Source: Lentzea sp. NBRC 102530 (lineage in GTDB: Bacteria > Actinomycetota > Actinomycetes > Mycobacteriales > Pseudonocardiaceae). From it: a stretch of DNA of 64,000 bases. Below are positions 52,729 to 64,000 of this stretch, piece after piece. The stretch lies in NCBI RefSeq assembly GCF_030269365.1, contig NZ_BSTF01000014.1:62001-126000 (forward strand). The letters run 5' to 3'. How positions within the stretch are numbered: position 1 is the first letter of the stretch; each line of letters opens with the position of its first letter. Position numbers and translations under genes: made by a program. The notes under the pieces were generated by a model that was given only the letters and a program-made list of their open reading frames with translations, was not told the DNA's origin and made no database searches.

Positions 52729-53151
52729 ATGCCCCCAGGTATTCGCCGTCCCGGCATTCGTCGTCTCGCGCCCTACGAGCCGCCCGTCGGTGGCTCGCCG
52801 TTCGTGCCACCACCCCGGCCCCGGCCTGTTTGGGTGCCCCTGCCCGTCCCGCCTTCGCCTGCTTTGGACGCCAGGCGGTTGGTCGGCGTCGTGTTGGAGG
52901 TGTTGGACGGGCGGCGGGTGGTCCGGTTGTTGCGGGAGGTCTGCGTGCCCTCTCTGGCTGCTCGGTTGGGCGCCGCGGTTCGAGCTTCCTCCACGCGGAT
53001 GGTTCGGCCGCCCCGGGTTTGTCACCCCGCTCGGCTGGTCGGGGAGATCTCGGTGACCGTGCGGCGGGAGGGACGGTTTCTGGCCGTTGCGGCTCGGGTG
53101 GAGTTCCGGGGCGGGCGGTGGTGGTTCACCGCGTTCTCGGTGCTGGAGTGA
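52729..53151 (+). CDS. Rv3235-family protein
   Basis: 140 residues. A Pro/Arg-rich N-terminus (residues 1-45) is followed by a conserved domain: RLVGVVLEVLDGRRVVRLLR, RLVGEISVTVRREGRFLAVA and RVEFRGGRWWFTAFSVLE. This is the pattern of the actinobacterial Rv3235 family found near secA1. Function unknown; a role around export or division is only suggested by neighbours. ATG at 52729. Confidence 0.75.
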   Translation: MPPGIRRPGIRRLAPYEPPVGGSPFVPPPRPRPVWVPLPVPPSPALDARRLVGVVLEVLDGRRVVRLLREVCVPSLAARLGAAVRASSTRMVRPPRVCHPARLVGEISVTVRREGRFLAVAARVEFRGGRWWFTAFSVLE

Positions 53152-53530
53152 GGTTTGGCCTTGCGTTCCAGCGTGGCCGGGCAGACCTTGACGAGCTTTG
53201 GTTTCGGCATCGCCGCTGGTGCGTCGACAGGGATTGGGGCTGGGTTTCGTTGGCACGTCACGGATACCGGCTTGACGGTTCAGCCAAGACGGTCGGCTCG
53301 GCTGCGCCGTCGCGATGCTCGTGCTCTGTCGGCCTCGCCTGCGGTGTCGTTTCCCTCAAGCCACCGGCCACCTGGCTCTTGGCTACCGCACGCACCACAC
53401 CACACAACACCCTTCGCGGCGCCTTCCCGGGCGTGTCTCCCCGCAGGCTTCTTGCCCCGGAAAGCCCAGTGGGCCGCGTCCCTGAGGAACGCGGCCCACT
53501 CGGTGGTCGTGCGGTGGTGCTGGCGGCTGC
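53152..53530. other. Intergenic region before the secA end
   Basis: About 380 bp with no convincing gene. It has a CA-rich low-complexity run (53395-53420) and, near secA, a 12-bp hairpin annotated separately. Open frames here show no family features. Confidence 0.5.
53468..53500 (-). terminator. Hairpin terminator of secA
   Basis: AGTGGGCCGCGT (53468-53479) pairs perfectly with ACGCGGCCCACT (53489-53500) around a 9-base loop, 31 bases after the secA stop on the minus strand. Confidence 0.78.
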
Positions 53531-56479
<2,949 letters not shown>

Positions 56480-56880
56480 CTGGATAGACCTCATCACCTG
56501 TATCGCGGCGCGCCCTCGTCGGACGCCTTTCCCCTGCCCATCGTAGGCAAGTCGCCAAGATGTGTGCACGGACACAGGCGGATTGCCACGCCCGACCTGG
56601 AATCCGCAGGTCAGGTGCTGTTTCCGGGATCTTCCCGAACCCACCTGTCGCCGGTGCCCCCACCTCGGCTACTGCTGTGGAGAACGCATGAGGACCGCGT
56701 AAAGGTTCCTGGTCCGGCGGATTTCACCTTGACGGTGAACTTCAGGACGTCAAAAGGGGCCGGGTGGCGGTAGACGGCACACCCCGGGGTCCGGCCGTGG
56801 CGCTGCGCAGACGCACGCCGCCGCCCCGCACGCGAGGGGTGCGGGGCGGCGGCGGTCGAAGGAACGAGGGTCCGTGCGGG
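56480..56880. other. Intergenic region, hpf / secA
   Basis: About 400 bp between hpf and secA on the same strand. It contains the hpf terminator (56817-56853) and presumably the secA promoter; no gene is evident. The part nearest secA has no clear -35/-10 pair that I can name. Confidence 0.5.
56817..56853 (-). terminator. Hairpin terminator of hpf
   Basis: A perfect 15-bp GC stem (56817-56831 with 56839-56853) around a 7-base loop, 27 bases after the hpf stop on the minus strand. No long T-run follows. Confidence 0.82.
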
Positions 56881-57546
56881 TCAGGCCAGCCTGATCACGC
56901 CGTAGTCGAATCCCTTCCGGCGGTAGACGACACTCGGGCGCCCGCATTCGGTGTCGGCGAACAGGTAGAAGTCGTGTCCGACCAGTTCCATCTCGTAGAG
57001 GGCCTGGTCGACGGTCATCGGTTTGGCGGCGTGCTCCTTTTCGCGTACGACGCGTCCGGGCAACTTGTCTTCGAGGCCGTCGTCCCAACGCTGCGCGGGC
57101 ACTTCCGCCATGCCCTCGTAGTCGGCCTCGGGTGCGTCGAGCACCGCGGTCTTGGCGCGGCGCGACGTCATTGCTTCGCCTGCGGACACGTCACCGAGTC
57201 CGCTTGTCGCTTCGGCCACCGAGATCGGGGCGCGGGCCCCGTGGTGGACGCGCCTGCGGTCGTGCGACCGACGCAGACGGTTCTCGAGCTTCGCGACCGC
57301 AGAATCGAGCGCGGCGTAGAAGTCACCCGCGCAGGCTTCGGAACGGACCACGGGTCCACGTCCCTTGCCGGTGATTTCGACCCGCTGGCAGTTCTTCGAC
57401 TGGCGGCGGTTCGGTTCGTGGAAAAGTTCCACGTCGAAGCGGATGACCTTGCGGTCGTAGCGCTCAAGCCGGGCCAGCTTTTCGGCGACGTGAACCCTGT
57501 AGTGATCGGGCACCTCGACGTTGCGGCCCTTAACGACGATGTCCAT
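56881..57546 (-). CDS. hpf: Long-form ribosome hibernation promoting factor
   Basis: 221 residues. The N-terminal HPF/YfiA domain (MDIVVKGRNVEVPDHYRVHV, DFYAALDSAVAKLENRLRR) binds the 30S decoding site; the C-terminal domain (MTVDQALYEMELVGHDFYLF, RPSVVYRRKGFDYGVIRL) dimerises ribosomes into 100S particles. The linker (about 105-165) is charged and variable. GGGAGG precedes the ATG. The ~200 bp upstream contain several hairpins, one directly before the ribosome-binding site. Same place relative to secA as Rv3241c. Confidence 0.95.
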   Translation of the reverse strand: MDIVVKGRNVEVPDHYRVHVAEKLARLERYDRKVIRFDVELFHEPNRRQSKNCQRVEITGKGRGPVVRSEACAGDFYAALDSAVAKLENRLRRSHDRRRVHHGARAPISVAEATSGLGDVSAGEAMTSRRAKTAVLDAPEADYEGMAEVPAQRWDDGLEDKLPGRVVREKEHAAKPMTVDQALYEMELVGHDFYLFADTECGRPSVVYRRKGFDYGVIRLA

Positions 57547-58517
57547 ACACGACCTCCCTCGCTTTGCTGCGAGCTATGGCTGGACTGCTTTAAAAGCGCC
57601 GTGGCGATCTTGGATCGCGGATGTGTCGCTGAGGGTTGTCCCCTCGCAGCTCTCACGGCGCCAGGGTCATGGGCTGTTCGCCTCCTCCCCGCGGGCCGGG
57701 AACGCTGATAGCGGTGCACGTTAGCTTGGGATTCACCGTCGCGTAAGCCCCCTTGCCGGGGGAACGACGAGATTTTTCGGTGACTACGCAGCGCGACGAC
57801 AGCCTGTCGTCGCTCACTTCCCGAGCGTGCTCCGAACCAAACCCCACAGCACCTCGCTCACCCGAACGGCGCACGATCGTGGCGACACTCGACGGCAGTC
57901 CCACTGCGTCGAACGGCTCCCGTTGCGCCCTCATACCCAGCCAACGGGCGACCCGTGCGTCATGTTCCCGAAACCTGGAAGAGATCGATTCCGAACCACT
58001 TCCGGCACGCCTGACGCACTTCTTCTGGCGCCTTCAGGCAGCGCGGATGCCCGATCACGGCCCTGTCACGCCCGGCTGAACGGCGGATTTCGCCCAATCA
58101 CGGACAAGGGTGTCGATCACCGCCGGCCCGACACGAAGGGGCCATTCAATGAATAACCGCTGGTCAGCTCCATACGTGAATAATCGTTAACTTGAGGCCC
58201 TTGTGAGACGGCGTTGAGCGGGTGGTGCACGTGGCCGGGCGGGGCGGCCGGGCACGCTTGATCGACTGTCCAGGCGTGCGGACTGATCGGTTCCGAAACA
58301 CCGGCTCAACAGTCGCTGGGACAAACGGGGCGAAACGAGTCACCGGATCTTGGGGCATCGTCACAGAACTCTTGCCGAGCAGGGGATTTCTCGTGGCGCG
58401 CCGCCTCCCGGAGATCGACAACGTCACCTGAACTTCACCCTTGTGGGCGGTGCCGAAAGACCCCGTCCGCGGCCCGGCCCCGATTTTTCTGTCAGACCTC
58501 GCCGCCATCCTGGGTCA
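57547..58517. other. Long gene-free region between divergent hpf and comF
   Basis: About 970 bp. Frames in it show no family features or consistent codon bias. Near hpf, on the minus strand, there are GGGG-rich hairpins, GCTGCGAGGG/CCCTCAGC (57630-57655) and CTCGC/GCGAG (57555-57575) right before GGGAGG; these could form a structured leader. An AT-rich block at 58148-58200 may hold promoters. I could not match it to any known RNA gene or riboswitch. Confidence 0.5.
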
Positions 58518-59336
58518 ATGACAGCACTCGACCTCCTCGTCCCCGCCCACTGCAGCGGCTGCGGCCGCGCCGGAACTCCCTGCTGCGCCAAGTGCCTCGA
58601 CGCCTTCGGCCCACCACGCCGCCTCCGGGTACCGGGTGTGGCGCCGCCTGTGTGGACACTCGCGCCGTACAGCGGCGCGCCCCGCGAACTGGTGCTCGCC
58701 TTCAAGGAACGCGGCGCCCACGCCCTGGCGGCCTGGTTCGGCGCCCTGGTGGCGGCCGCGCTGCTCTCGATCGGACCTCCACCTTGGACTCTCGTGCCGG
58801 CGCCCTCACGCCGCAGCGCCGCGCGGGACCGCGGGGGCGACCACGTGCTGCGGATCGCCCGCGAGGTGGAGGTGGCCGCGGTGGCGCCGGTGCTGCGGCT
58901 GGCGGCCGGGGTGGCGGACTCGGTGGGGCTGGGGCCGGGGGCGCGGCGGCGGAACCTGGAGGGGCGGGTGGAGGTGCACGGGGCGGCGGAGGCTTTCGGG
59001 GTGGCGGGGGACTTCGGGACCGCCGGCTCGGTGGGCATGTCCGGGGCAGCGGGCACGTTCGGGGCAGCGGGCACGTTCGGGGCAGCGGGCACGCGAGAGG
59101 CGGCAGGCACGCGAGAGGTGGCGGGCACGCGAGGGCCTGGGCCGCCGGGGATCTTGGCGCCGCCGAGAGCCGGGCCGAGGTCTGGTGGCGCGGCTGGGAC
59201 CACGGTGCTGCTGGACGACGTGGTCACCACCGGGGCGACGGCTTCGGCCTGTGTGCGGGCGCTGAGGCAGGCCGGCGTGCGTGCGAACGCGGTGCTGGTG
59301 CTGACGTCGGCTCGGCCGCCTGGGCCCGGCGAGTAG
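58518..59336 (+). CDS. comF: ComF-family phosphoribosyltransferase-like protein with internal repeat
   Basis: 272 residues, longer than the usual ~230. N-terminal zinc ribbon CSGCGRAGTPCCAKC, then LAPYSGAPRELVLAFKERGA, LVPAPSRRSAARDRGGDHVL, and the PRPP-type loop TTVLLDDVVTTGATASACVRA. Between these (about 155-225) is an insertion rich in Gly/Ala/Thr, including five tandem hexapeptides (GAAGTF, GAAGTR, EAAGTR type). ComF proteins are linked to DNA uptake or recombination; the role in actinobacteria is unclear. In M. tuberculosis comF lies on the same strand as hpf and lpqB; here it is reversed. Confidence 0.88.
   Translation: MTALDLLVPAHCSGCGRAGTPCCAKCLDAFGPPRRLRVPGVAPPVWTLAPYSGAPRELVLAFKERGAHALAAWFGALVAAALLSIGPPPWTLVPAPSRRSAARDRGGDHVLRIAREVEVAAVAPVLRLAAGVADSVGLGPGARRRNLEGRVEVHGAAEAFGVAGDFGTAGSVGMSGAAGTFGAAGTFGAAGTREAAGTREVAGTRGPGPPGILAPPRAGPRSGGAAGTTVLLDDVVTTGATASACVRALRQAGVRANAVLVLTSARPPGPGE
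59043..59132 (+). repeat. Five 18-bp tandem units inside comF
   Basis: Units at 59043-59060, 59061-59078, 59079-59096, 59097-59114 and 59115-59132. The first two are identical (GGGGCAGCGGGCACGTTC) and the others diverge slightly. They keep the frame and encode hexapeptides. Units of this kind change number by slippage. Confidence 0.85.
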
Positions 59337-59364
59337 GGACCGCTCAGGGACGCCTGGTGGCCAG

Positions 59365-59386
59365 GCCGGTGTCACACGACACCGGC
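59365..59386 (+). terminator. Hairpin terminator of comF
   Basis: GCCGGTGTC (59365-59373) pairs with GACACCGGC (59378-59386) around ACAC, 28 bases after the comF stop. Confidence 0.65.
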
Positions 59387-59388
59387 AG

Positions 59389-59444
<56 letters not shown>

Positions 59445-59600
59445 CAAGGCTGGCAGCGCACCCGGTGCTGCCGCCACGTGCCAGGCATCTTCAGCGCAGC
59501 CCGGCAGGCGAGGCCCGCGTCAGCCCGACCGCACCGGCCCAACGCCCGTCAGCAGACCCGCGCGCGTCCCGTGGCGTGCCGGCCGCCCGCAGCAGTGCGG

Positions 59601-61337
59601 TCAGCCCGGGTAGAAGACCAGGGTGCCCGGCGGTACGCGGATGGCGCTCGACTTCCACACGTCCGTGATGTCCGAGGCCGACCACAGGCCCGAAGGGTCG
59701 ACCACCTGCACCTGGCGCGCCGCCGCGGCCGCCACCGAACCCACCGGGACGGTCAGGTTGGACTGGCTGTAGCGGTCCATCTTGTAGCCGTCCGTGTAGA
59801 CCTTGCTGACCGGCCACGAAGGGAGGTTGGTGGAGACCGCCAGGACGTCCTGGGAGAGCCAGTCGATGGACTGGACCGCGGAGCCCAGGACGGTCGGCTG
59901 GAGTTGGCGTGGCACGCGCAGGGCGACGTCCTGGGCGTTGCGGACCACCGAGGCGATGTAGAGCTTGCCGGCGATCACCAGGGCCGCTCTGGTGCCGTCG
60001 CGGGACAGGCGCATCTCGCTGATCGAGCCGAACGGCTGGAGGTCGGTGATGTTGACCGCCTTGGCCGTCCAGCTGCCGTTGTCGGCTCGGGTGACGCGGG
60101 CCACCGAGTTGCCGTTGACCGCGGTCCAGACCTCGGTGCCCGGTTCCTTGGGGCCGCTCGACAGCTGCCAGGTCGGGCGGGTCAGGGTGGTGGCGCTCAG
60201 GTCCACTTCGGACAGGTCCTGTTCGAGTTCTCCCACGCGCAGGCGCATCGAGCTGCCTGCCCGGGAGACCACGGCCAGGCGGGAGCCGTCGAGGGACTGG
60301 GCGGCGGAGACGGCGTTGTAGGCGCCGGAGCCTGCCGGGCCCTTGATCGGGATGTTGTCGGTCAGGGAACGGACGGTGCCGTCCGAGACGAGCATGCCCT
60401 GGAGGTTCGAGTTCAACGAGAGCAGTGCGTCGCCCGCCGTGCCCGCGACGTCGGACGGGCGGTAGTCACGCTGGTCCGGAAGGATCTGCTGGCCGTCGAC
60501 CAGGACTCGCACCCGTGAGGAGGTGACGCCCGAGTACGACTTCACGACCTGCGCCACGATCTGCTTGCGCTTCTCCGGGGTCAGGTCCTTGCCGACGTTG
60601 GTGAGGTTGACCTCCAGGGCTCCGTCGTCGGATTCCTTGGTGTCGGAGAACTTGTCGGTGTCCGGTCCCAGGGCGCTGACGAGGGTGTCGCGCGTGGTGT
60701 CACCCGGGCCCGCGAGCAGGAGTTCGGTGACGCGCGTCGGGATGCTCGTGGCCGGTGGGATCACGACGTAGCGCGGATCCGGCACCAGGACGGTGAACTC
60801 CGGGTTGTAGAAGTAGAGCGTCACGCGGCGGTACGTGCTGTTGAAGACGTTCTGCGGCATGACCACGCCGGCGGGTGGTTCGGAGATGCGCCACTGGTTC
60901 TCGCTGTTGCGCTCTACCTTCACGACCTTCTGGTAGTCGCCGAGCAACGAGGTGAAGGCGTTGTCGCTGCCCAGGCGACCGACGTACTTGCCCTGCAGGA
61001 TGACGTTCTGCGTCTTGTCCAACGCCGCCGCCGAGGTCGGGACGGTGGAGAAGCCGGTCTCGATGATGGTCGGGTTCTTGGTGTCCCAGTTCTTGTTCGC
61101 CTCGGGCGTCAGGAACGCGCGGGCCGCCGCGTACTCGCCGTCCGGGTTCGCCGTGGCCTCGAGGAACTGGCGCACGAGCGTCAGTGGGTCGATGTTCGGC
61201 AGCGGTTCCGGGGCGGCCGGCATGTTGGACGACTTGTTGTCCTTCGAGCCGATCGGCTTCGGCTGGGTGTTCGTGGGGATCGCGGCGCACCCGGTGAGCG
61301 TCACGAGCACGAGCAACAGCAACGAAAGGCGCTTCAC
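59601..61337 (-). CDS. lpqB: Lipoprotein LpqB
   Basis: 578 residues. Lipoprotein signal with lipobox LTGC (Cys17), a GerMN domain (about 185-310: YNPEFTVLVPDPRYVVIPPA, VTELLLAGPGDTTRDTLVSA) and a C-terminal beta-propeller-like domain (about 330-570). LpqB interacts with MtrB outside the membrane and modulates MtrA phosphorylation. It overlaps mtrB by four bases (ATGA at 61334-61337), completing the mtrA-mtrB-lpqB operon. Confidence 0.95.
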   Translation of the reverse strand: MKRLSLLLLVLVTLTGCAAIPTNTQPKPIGSKDNKSSNMPAAPEPLPNIDPLTLVRQFLEATANPDGEYAAARAFLTPEANKNWDTKNPTIIETGFSTVPTSAAALDKTQNVILQGKYVGRLGSDNAFTSLLGDYQKVVKVERNSENQWRISEPPAGVVMPQNVFNSTYRRVTLYFYNPEFTVLVPDPRYVVIPPATSIPTRVTELLLAGPGDTTRDTLVSALGPDTDKFSDTKESDDGALEVNLTNVGKDLTPEKRKQIVAQVVKSYSGVTSSRVRVLVDGQQILPDQRDYRPSDVAGTAGDALLSLNSNLQGMLVSDGTVRSLTDNIPIKGPAGSGAYNAVSAAQSLDGSRLAVVSRAGSSMRLRVGELEQDLSEVDLSATTLTRPTWQLSSGPKEPGTEVWTAVNGNSVARVTRADNGSWTAKAVNITDLQPFGSISEMRLSRDGTRAALVIAGKLYIASVVRNAQDVALRVPRQLQPTVLGSAVQSIDWLSQDVLAVSTNLPSWPVSKVYTDGYKMDRYSQSNLTVPVGSVAAAAARQVQVVDPSGLWSASDITDVWKSSAIRVPPGTLVFYPG

Positions 61338-63091
61338 CGCACTTCCTCCGAAACCTCGTCCGCCTTCGCCGCCGGGGTGCCGTCGACGGGCTCGGCGGGC
61401 TGCCAGGTGATCTCCTCGGGACGCAGCTCGATCTCGCCCGGCTCCTGGTCGGGGAGCGGTTCCTCGACGACGGCGACGGGCGCGAGTTCGAGGGCGGGGG
61501 CCAGCGGCAGCGGGCTCTCACGGAGTTCCTCGCCGTGGCGGCGGGGCAGCGTCAGGCGGAACACGGCGCCGTGGCCGGGTTCGCCCCACGCCTCCAGCCA
61601 GCCGCCGTGCAGGCGGGCGTCCTCGAGCGAGATCGAGAGGCCGAGGCCGGTGCCGCCGGTGCGGCGGTTGCGCGACGGGTCGGCGCGCCAGAAGCGGCTG
61701 AACACCAGTTCCGCCTCGCCCTGGCGCAGGCCGACGCCGTGGTCCCGCACGGTGATGGCGACGGCGTCGTCGTTGCCGCGCATGGTGAGTTCGACGGGCT
61801 GGCCCTCGCCGTGGTCGATGGCGTTGGCGAGCAGGTTGCGCAGGATCCGTTCGACGCGGCGGGAATCGAGTTCGGCGACGAGCTCGGAGTCCGGCAGGTC
61901 CAGCACCACCGGGGAGTTGGCCGAGGTCGAGATCGCGCGCACCGAGTCGTGCGCGCGGCGCGCGAGCACGCGGATGTCGACCTGGTCGGCGGTGAGTTCC
62001 TCGACACCGGCGTCCAGGCGCGAGATCTCCAGCAGGTCGCCGAGCAACGACTCGAACCGGTCGAGCTCGTCGACCAGCAGCTCGGTGGACCGGGCGAGGC
62101 CGGCGGGGAACTGTTCGCGCGAGGCGTGCAGGACGTCCGCGGCCATGCGGACCGTCGTCAACGGCGTGCGCAGTTCGTGCGAAACGTCCGAGGTGAACCG
62201 GCGTTGCAGCTGGCCGAACTCCTCCAGCTGCTTGAACTGGGCCTGGATCGACTCGGCCATCTCGTTGAACGACTCGGCGAGTCTTGCCACGTCGTCCTCG
62301 CCGACGACGTGCATCCGTTCGTGCAGCGTGCCGTCCGCGAACCTCTCCGCGACCTCGGCGGCCTGCCGGACGGGCCGGACGACCTGGCGCGTCACGAGGT
62401 TCGCGATCAACGCCAGCAGCACGAGCAGGACGATGCCGCCGACCGCCAGCGTCGACTGCACGACCTCGGCCGTGCGCTGCTCGGCGGTCAGCGGGAAGAT
62501 CAGGTACAGCTGCATGGAGCGCGCGTACGTGCTGATCGGCAGGCCCACGACGAACAACGTCGTCGGCTGGTTGTCGCGCACCACCGTGTGGATCTGGGTG
62601 CCGGAGCCGCCGTCCTCGACCATCTCGCGCAGCCCGCGCGGCACGTCGTCGAGCTTGCCGACGGACGGCACGCGGCCACCACCGGCCGAGCTCTGCCCGT
62701 CCGCCAGCACGGGTTCGAACGCACCGGCGCCCGCCGTCGTGGCGTCCGTGCCGGCGCCGCCCACGGCGAGCTTGTTGATCGCGCTGGTGAACCGCGTCTG
62801 CACGCTGTCCGGACCGGGGTTCAGGCCGACCAGGTCGGACTGGATCAGCGCGCGCGAGGCCGTGGCCTGGCGCACCGCCGCCTCTTCCTTGGTGCTCAGC
62901 AGCTGGTTGGTGATCTGCATCTGCAGCACCATGCCCAGCACGAACACCACGGCCGACGAGAGCGCGAGCGTGGACACGACGACGCGCAGCTGGAGCGAAC
63001 GACGCCAGAGGTCACCAAACGCGGCCCACCGCTTGCGCGCTTCCTCGACGAGGAACCGCGCTTTCGCGGCGACCGGCCGTACGAACTTCAT
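61334..63091 (-). CDS. mtrB: Sensor histidine kinase MtrB
   Basis: 585 residues from the ATG at 63089-63091 (MKFVRPVAAKARF); the longer frame upstream is not family-like. Two membrane helices (VVVSTLALSSAVVFVLGMVL near 40 and GGIVLLVLLALIANLV near 225) flank an extracytoplasmic sensor. HAMP follows, then HisKA with the phospho-His in SDVSHELRTPLTTVRM and HATPase with GVGLRQGEAELVFSRFWR and TGGTGLGLSIS. It phosphorylates MtrA and links cell division, wall hydrolases and osmotic state. The cytosolic C-terminal tail (~60 residues) is acidic and Pro-rich. Confidence 0.96.
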   Translation of the reverse strand: MKFVRPVAAKARFLVEEARKRWAAFGDLWRRSLQLRVVVSTLALSSAVVFVLGMVLQMQITNQLLSTKEEAAVRQATASRALIQSDLVGLNPGPDSVQTRFTSAINKLAVGGAGTDATTAGAGAFEPVLADGQSSAGGGRVPSVGKLDDVPRGLREMVEDGGSGTQIHTVVRDNQPTTLFVVGLPISTYARSMQLYLIFPLTAEQRTAEVVQSTLAVGGIVLLVLLALIANLVTRQVVRPVRQAAEVAERFADGTLHERMHVVGEDDVARLAESFNEMAESIQAQFKQLEEFGQLQRRFTSDVSHELRTPLTTVRMAADVLHASREQFPAGLARSTELLVDELDRFESLLGDLLEISRLDAGVEELTADQVDIRVLARRAHDSVRAISTSANSPVVLDLPDSELVAELDSRRVERILRNLLANAIDHGEGQPVELTMRGNDDAVAITVRDHGVGLRQGEAELVFSRFWRADPSRNRRTGGTGLGLSISLEDARLHGGWLEAWGEPGHGAVFRLTLPRRHGEELRESPLPLAPALELAPVAVVEEPLPDQEPGEIELRPEEITWQPAEPVDGTPAAKADEVSEEVR

Positions 63092-63101
63092 ACGCCACCT
63101 G

Positions 63102-63788
63102 TCACGGAGGGCCGGCCTTGTACCCGACACCGCGAACAGTCAACACCACCTCGGGGTGCTCCGGGTCCCGTTCGACCTTGGAACGCAGCCGCTGCACGTG
63201 GACGTTCACCAGGCGCGTGTCGGCGGCGTGGCGGTAACCCCACACCTGCTCGAGCAGCACCTCGCGGGTGAACACCTGGCGCGGCTTGCGGGCCAGCGCG
63301 ACGAGGAGGTCGAACTCCAGCGGCGTGAGCTGGATCGGCCTGCCCTCGCGCAGCACCTCGTGGCCGGGGACGTCGATCGTCAGGTCGCCGATCTGCAGGA
63401 CCTCGGACGGCTCGGCCTCGGTGCGGCGCAGGCGCGCCCGGATGCGGGCCACCAGCTCCTTGGGCTTGAACGGCTTGACGACGTAGTCGTCCGCACCGGA
63501 CTCGAGGCCCAGCACCACGTCGACCGTGTCGCTCTTCGCGGTGAGCATCACGATCGGCACGCCCGACTCGGACCTGATCGCCTTGCAGACGTCGATGCCG
63601 TTCATGCCGGGCAGCATCAGGTCGAGCAGCACGAGGTCGGGCTTGAGCTCGCGCAGCGCGGGCAGGGCACGGGCACCGTCGGCGACCACCGCGGTGTCGA
63701 AGCCCTCCCCGCGCAACACGATCGTCAGCATCTCCGCCAGGGCGGGGTCGTCATCGACGACGAGCACGCGTGCCTTCATGCCCAACAT
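63102..63788 (-). CDS. mtrA: Response regulator MtrA
   Basis: 228 residues from the ATG at 63786-63788, the same length as M. tuberculosis MtrA; an ATG three codons on is also possible. Receiver domain with acidic pocket VVDDDPA and phospho-acceptor Asp56 in VLLDLMLPGMNG, Lys in VVKPFKPKEL; OmpR-type winged helix with ADTRLVNVHVQRLRSKVERD. Controls division, wall metabolism and, in actinomycetes, development and antibiotic genes. Followed after ten bases by mtrB. Confidence 0.97.
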   Translation of the reverse strand: MLGMKARVLVVDDDPALAEMLTIVLRGEGFDTAVVADGARALPALRELKPDLVLLDLMLPGMNGIDVCKAIRSESGVPIVMLTAKSDTVDVVLGLESGADDYVVKPFKPKELVARIRARLRRTEAEPSEVLQIGDLTIDVPGHEVLREGRPIQLTPLEFDLLVALARKPRQVFTREVLLEQVWGYRHAADTRLVNVHVQRLRSKVERDPEHPEVVLTVRGVGYKAGPP

Positions 63789-64000
63789 CGTCGCACTGCC
63801 GGTCGGATGTTCGCGCACCGCCCACGTTCCGTTGCCGCTGGTGGCGGTGTGCGCTCGTTCGGTCACCGGCCGGAACTGTCGTTCCACGTCCCCCACCTCA
63901 CCCCGTTTGACCTGTTCGTCGCCGGAGTAAGCGCGCGAGGATCACCTTTCGTTACCGGGTGTGCTCACCCCGTGCGGACGCCGGCGGCCAGCCAGATGCG
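63789..64000. other. mtrA upstream region
   Basis: About 210 bp to the window end. GGTAACG on the minus strand near 63955 resembles one half of an MtrA box, but I see no clear second half. A minus-strand frame ending at a TGA (63966-63968) may be the tail of the upstream gene; only 11 codons are visible, too few to name. Confidence 0.35.

Noticed and set aside
51865..53256. A 463-codon minus-strand frame
   Set aside because: Its upstream part is the shadow of the Rv3235-like and HAD genes. Only the last 99 codons, with a signal peptide and ribosome-binding site, are accepted.
57700..57760. A c-di-AMP riboswitch (ydaO type) before hpf
   Set aside because: Short matches such as GGTGAATCC and GCTAAC occur on the minus strand but in the wrong order and spacing for that fold.
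58222..58431. A 69-codon plus-strand frame before comF
   Set aside because: No ribosome-binding site, family or codon pattern; probably chance in GC-rich DNA.
63966..64000. C-terminal tail of a gene upstream of mtrA
   Set aside because: Only 11 codons are visible; in mycobacteria tmk is upstream of mtrA, but this cannot be supported here.

Overview
This is a high-GC actinobacterial chromosome segment. The gene set and protein similarities suggest the Pseudonocardiaceae (a Lentzea, Saccharothrix or Actinosynnema-like organism); this placement is inference. Supporting signs are the mtrA-mtrB-lpqB block, a WhiB1-type regulator, the SigR/RsrA mycothiol stress pair, nickel superoxide dismutase, many GTG starts and several likely leaderless starts.

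Left part (1-16 kb): histidine degradation (hutU partial, hutH); an ECF-type sigma factor coupled to a membrane protein; IclR and MarR regulators; and a haloalkane dehalogenase-like hydrolase separated from the marR gene by a 114-bp palindromic MITE-like element. Next is an osmoprotectant-type ABC transporter on the minus strand. A TnpB-only IS200/IS605-type element sits between its second permease gene and its binding-protein gene. Then come a bis-aminopropyl-spermidine-synthase-family protein, a five-PAS GGDEF-EAL protein and malic enzyme.

Middle left (17-32 kb), accessory in character: a lone sugar-nucleotide 3,5-epimerase; divergent sodX/sodN; an arsenic locus (arsM, arsR and an internally deleted aquaporin); a CadD-like exporter; a frameshifted TPR remnant; an SDR/XRE pair; a large secreted esterase; a phosphatase-GNAT pair; a DUF574-type methyltransferase; and a secreted trypsin-like protease.

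Right half (32-64 kb): gene content and order recall the Mycobacterium tuberculosis Rv3218-Rv3246c interval (recalled, not searched). It runs diacylglycerol kinase-like gene, whiB1, pdtaS, rsrA, sigR, SRAP, aroA, rsgA, DUF6912 gene, WS/DGAT, Rv3235-like gene, secA, hpf, comF, lpqB, mtrB, mtrA. Lineage-specific genes are interleaved: a large Ig-repeat surface protein, pruA, VOC and GNAT genes, a kinase-like gene and an rRNA/tRNA methyltransferase. A 24-codon gene for ribosomal protein bL37 lies between pdtaS and rsrA. comF is turned against its neighbours, carries an internal hexapeptide repeat and is followed by a nine-unit hexanucleotide repeat.

Regulation visible in sequence: a SigR-type promoter upstream of sigR itself, a CRP-like palindrome upstream of whiB1, a MarR operator over its own -10 box, an inverted repeat in the arsM/arsR gap, and many hairpin terminators. 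I found no CRISPR array, rRNA or tRNA gene, and no cluster that is clearly an undescribed multi-gene system. The most unusual items are the TnpB insertion, the two palindromic elements at CTAG stop codons, and the comF region.
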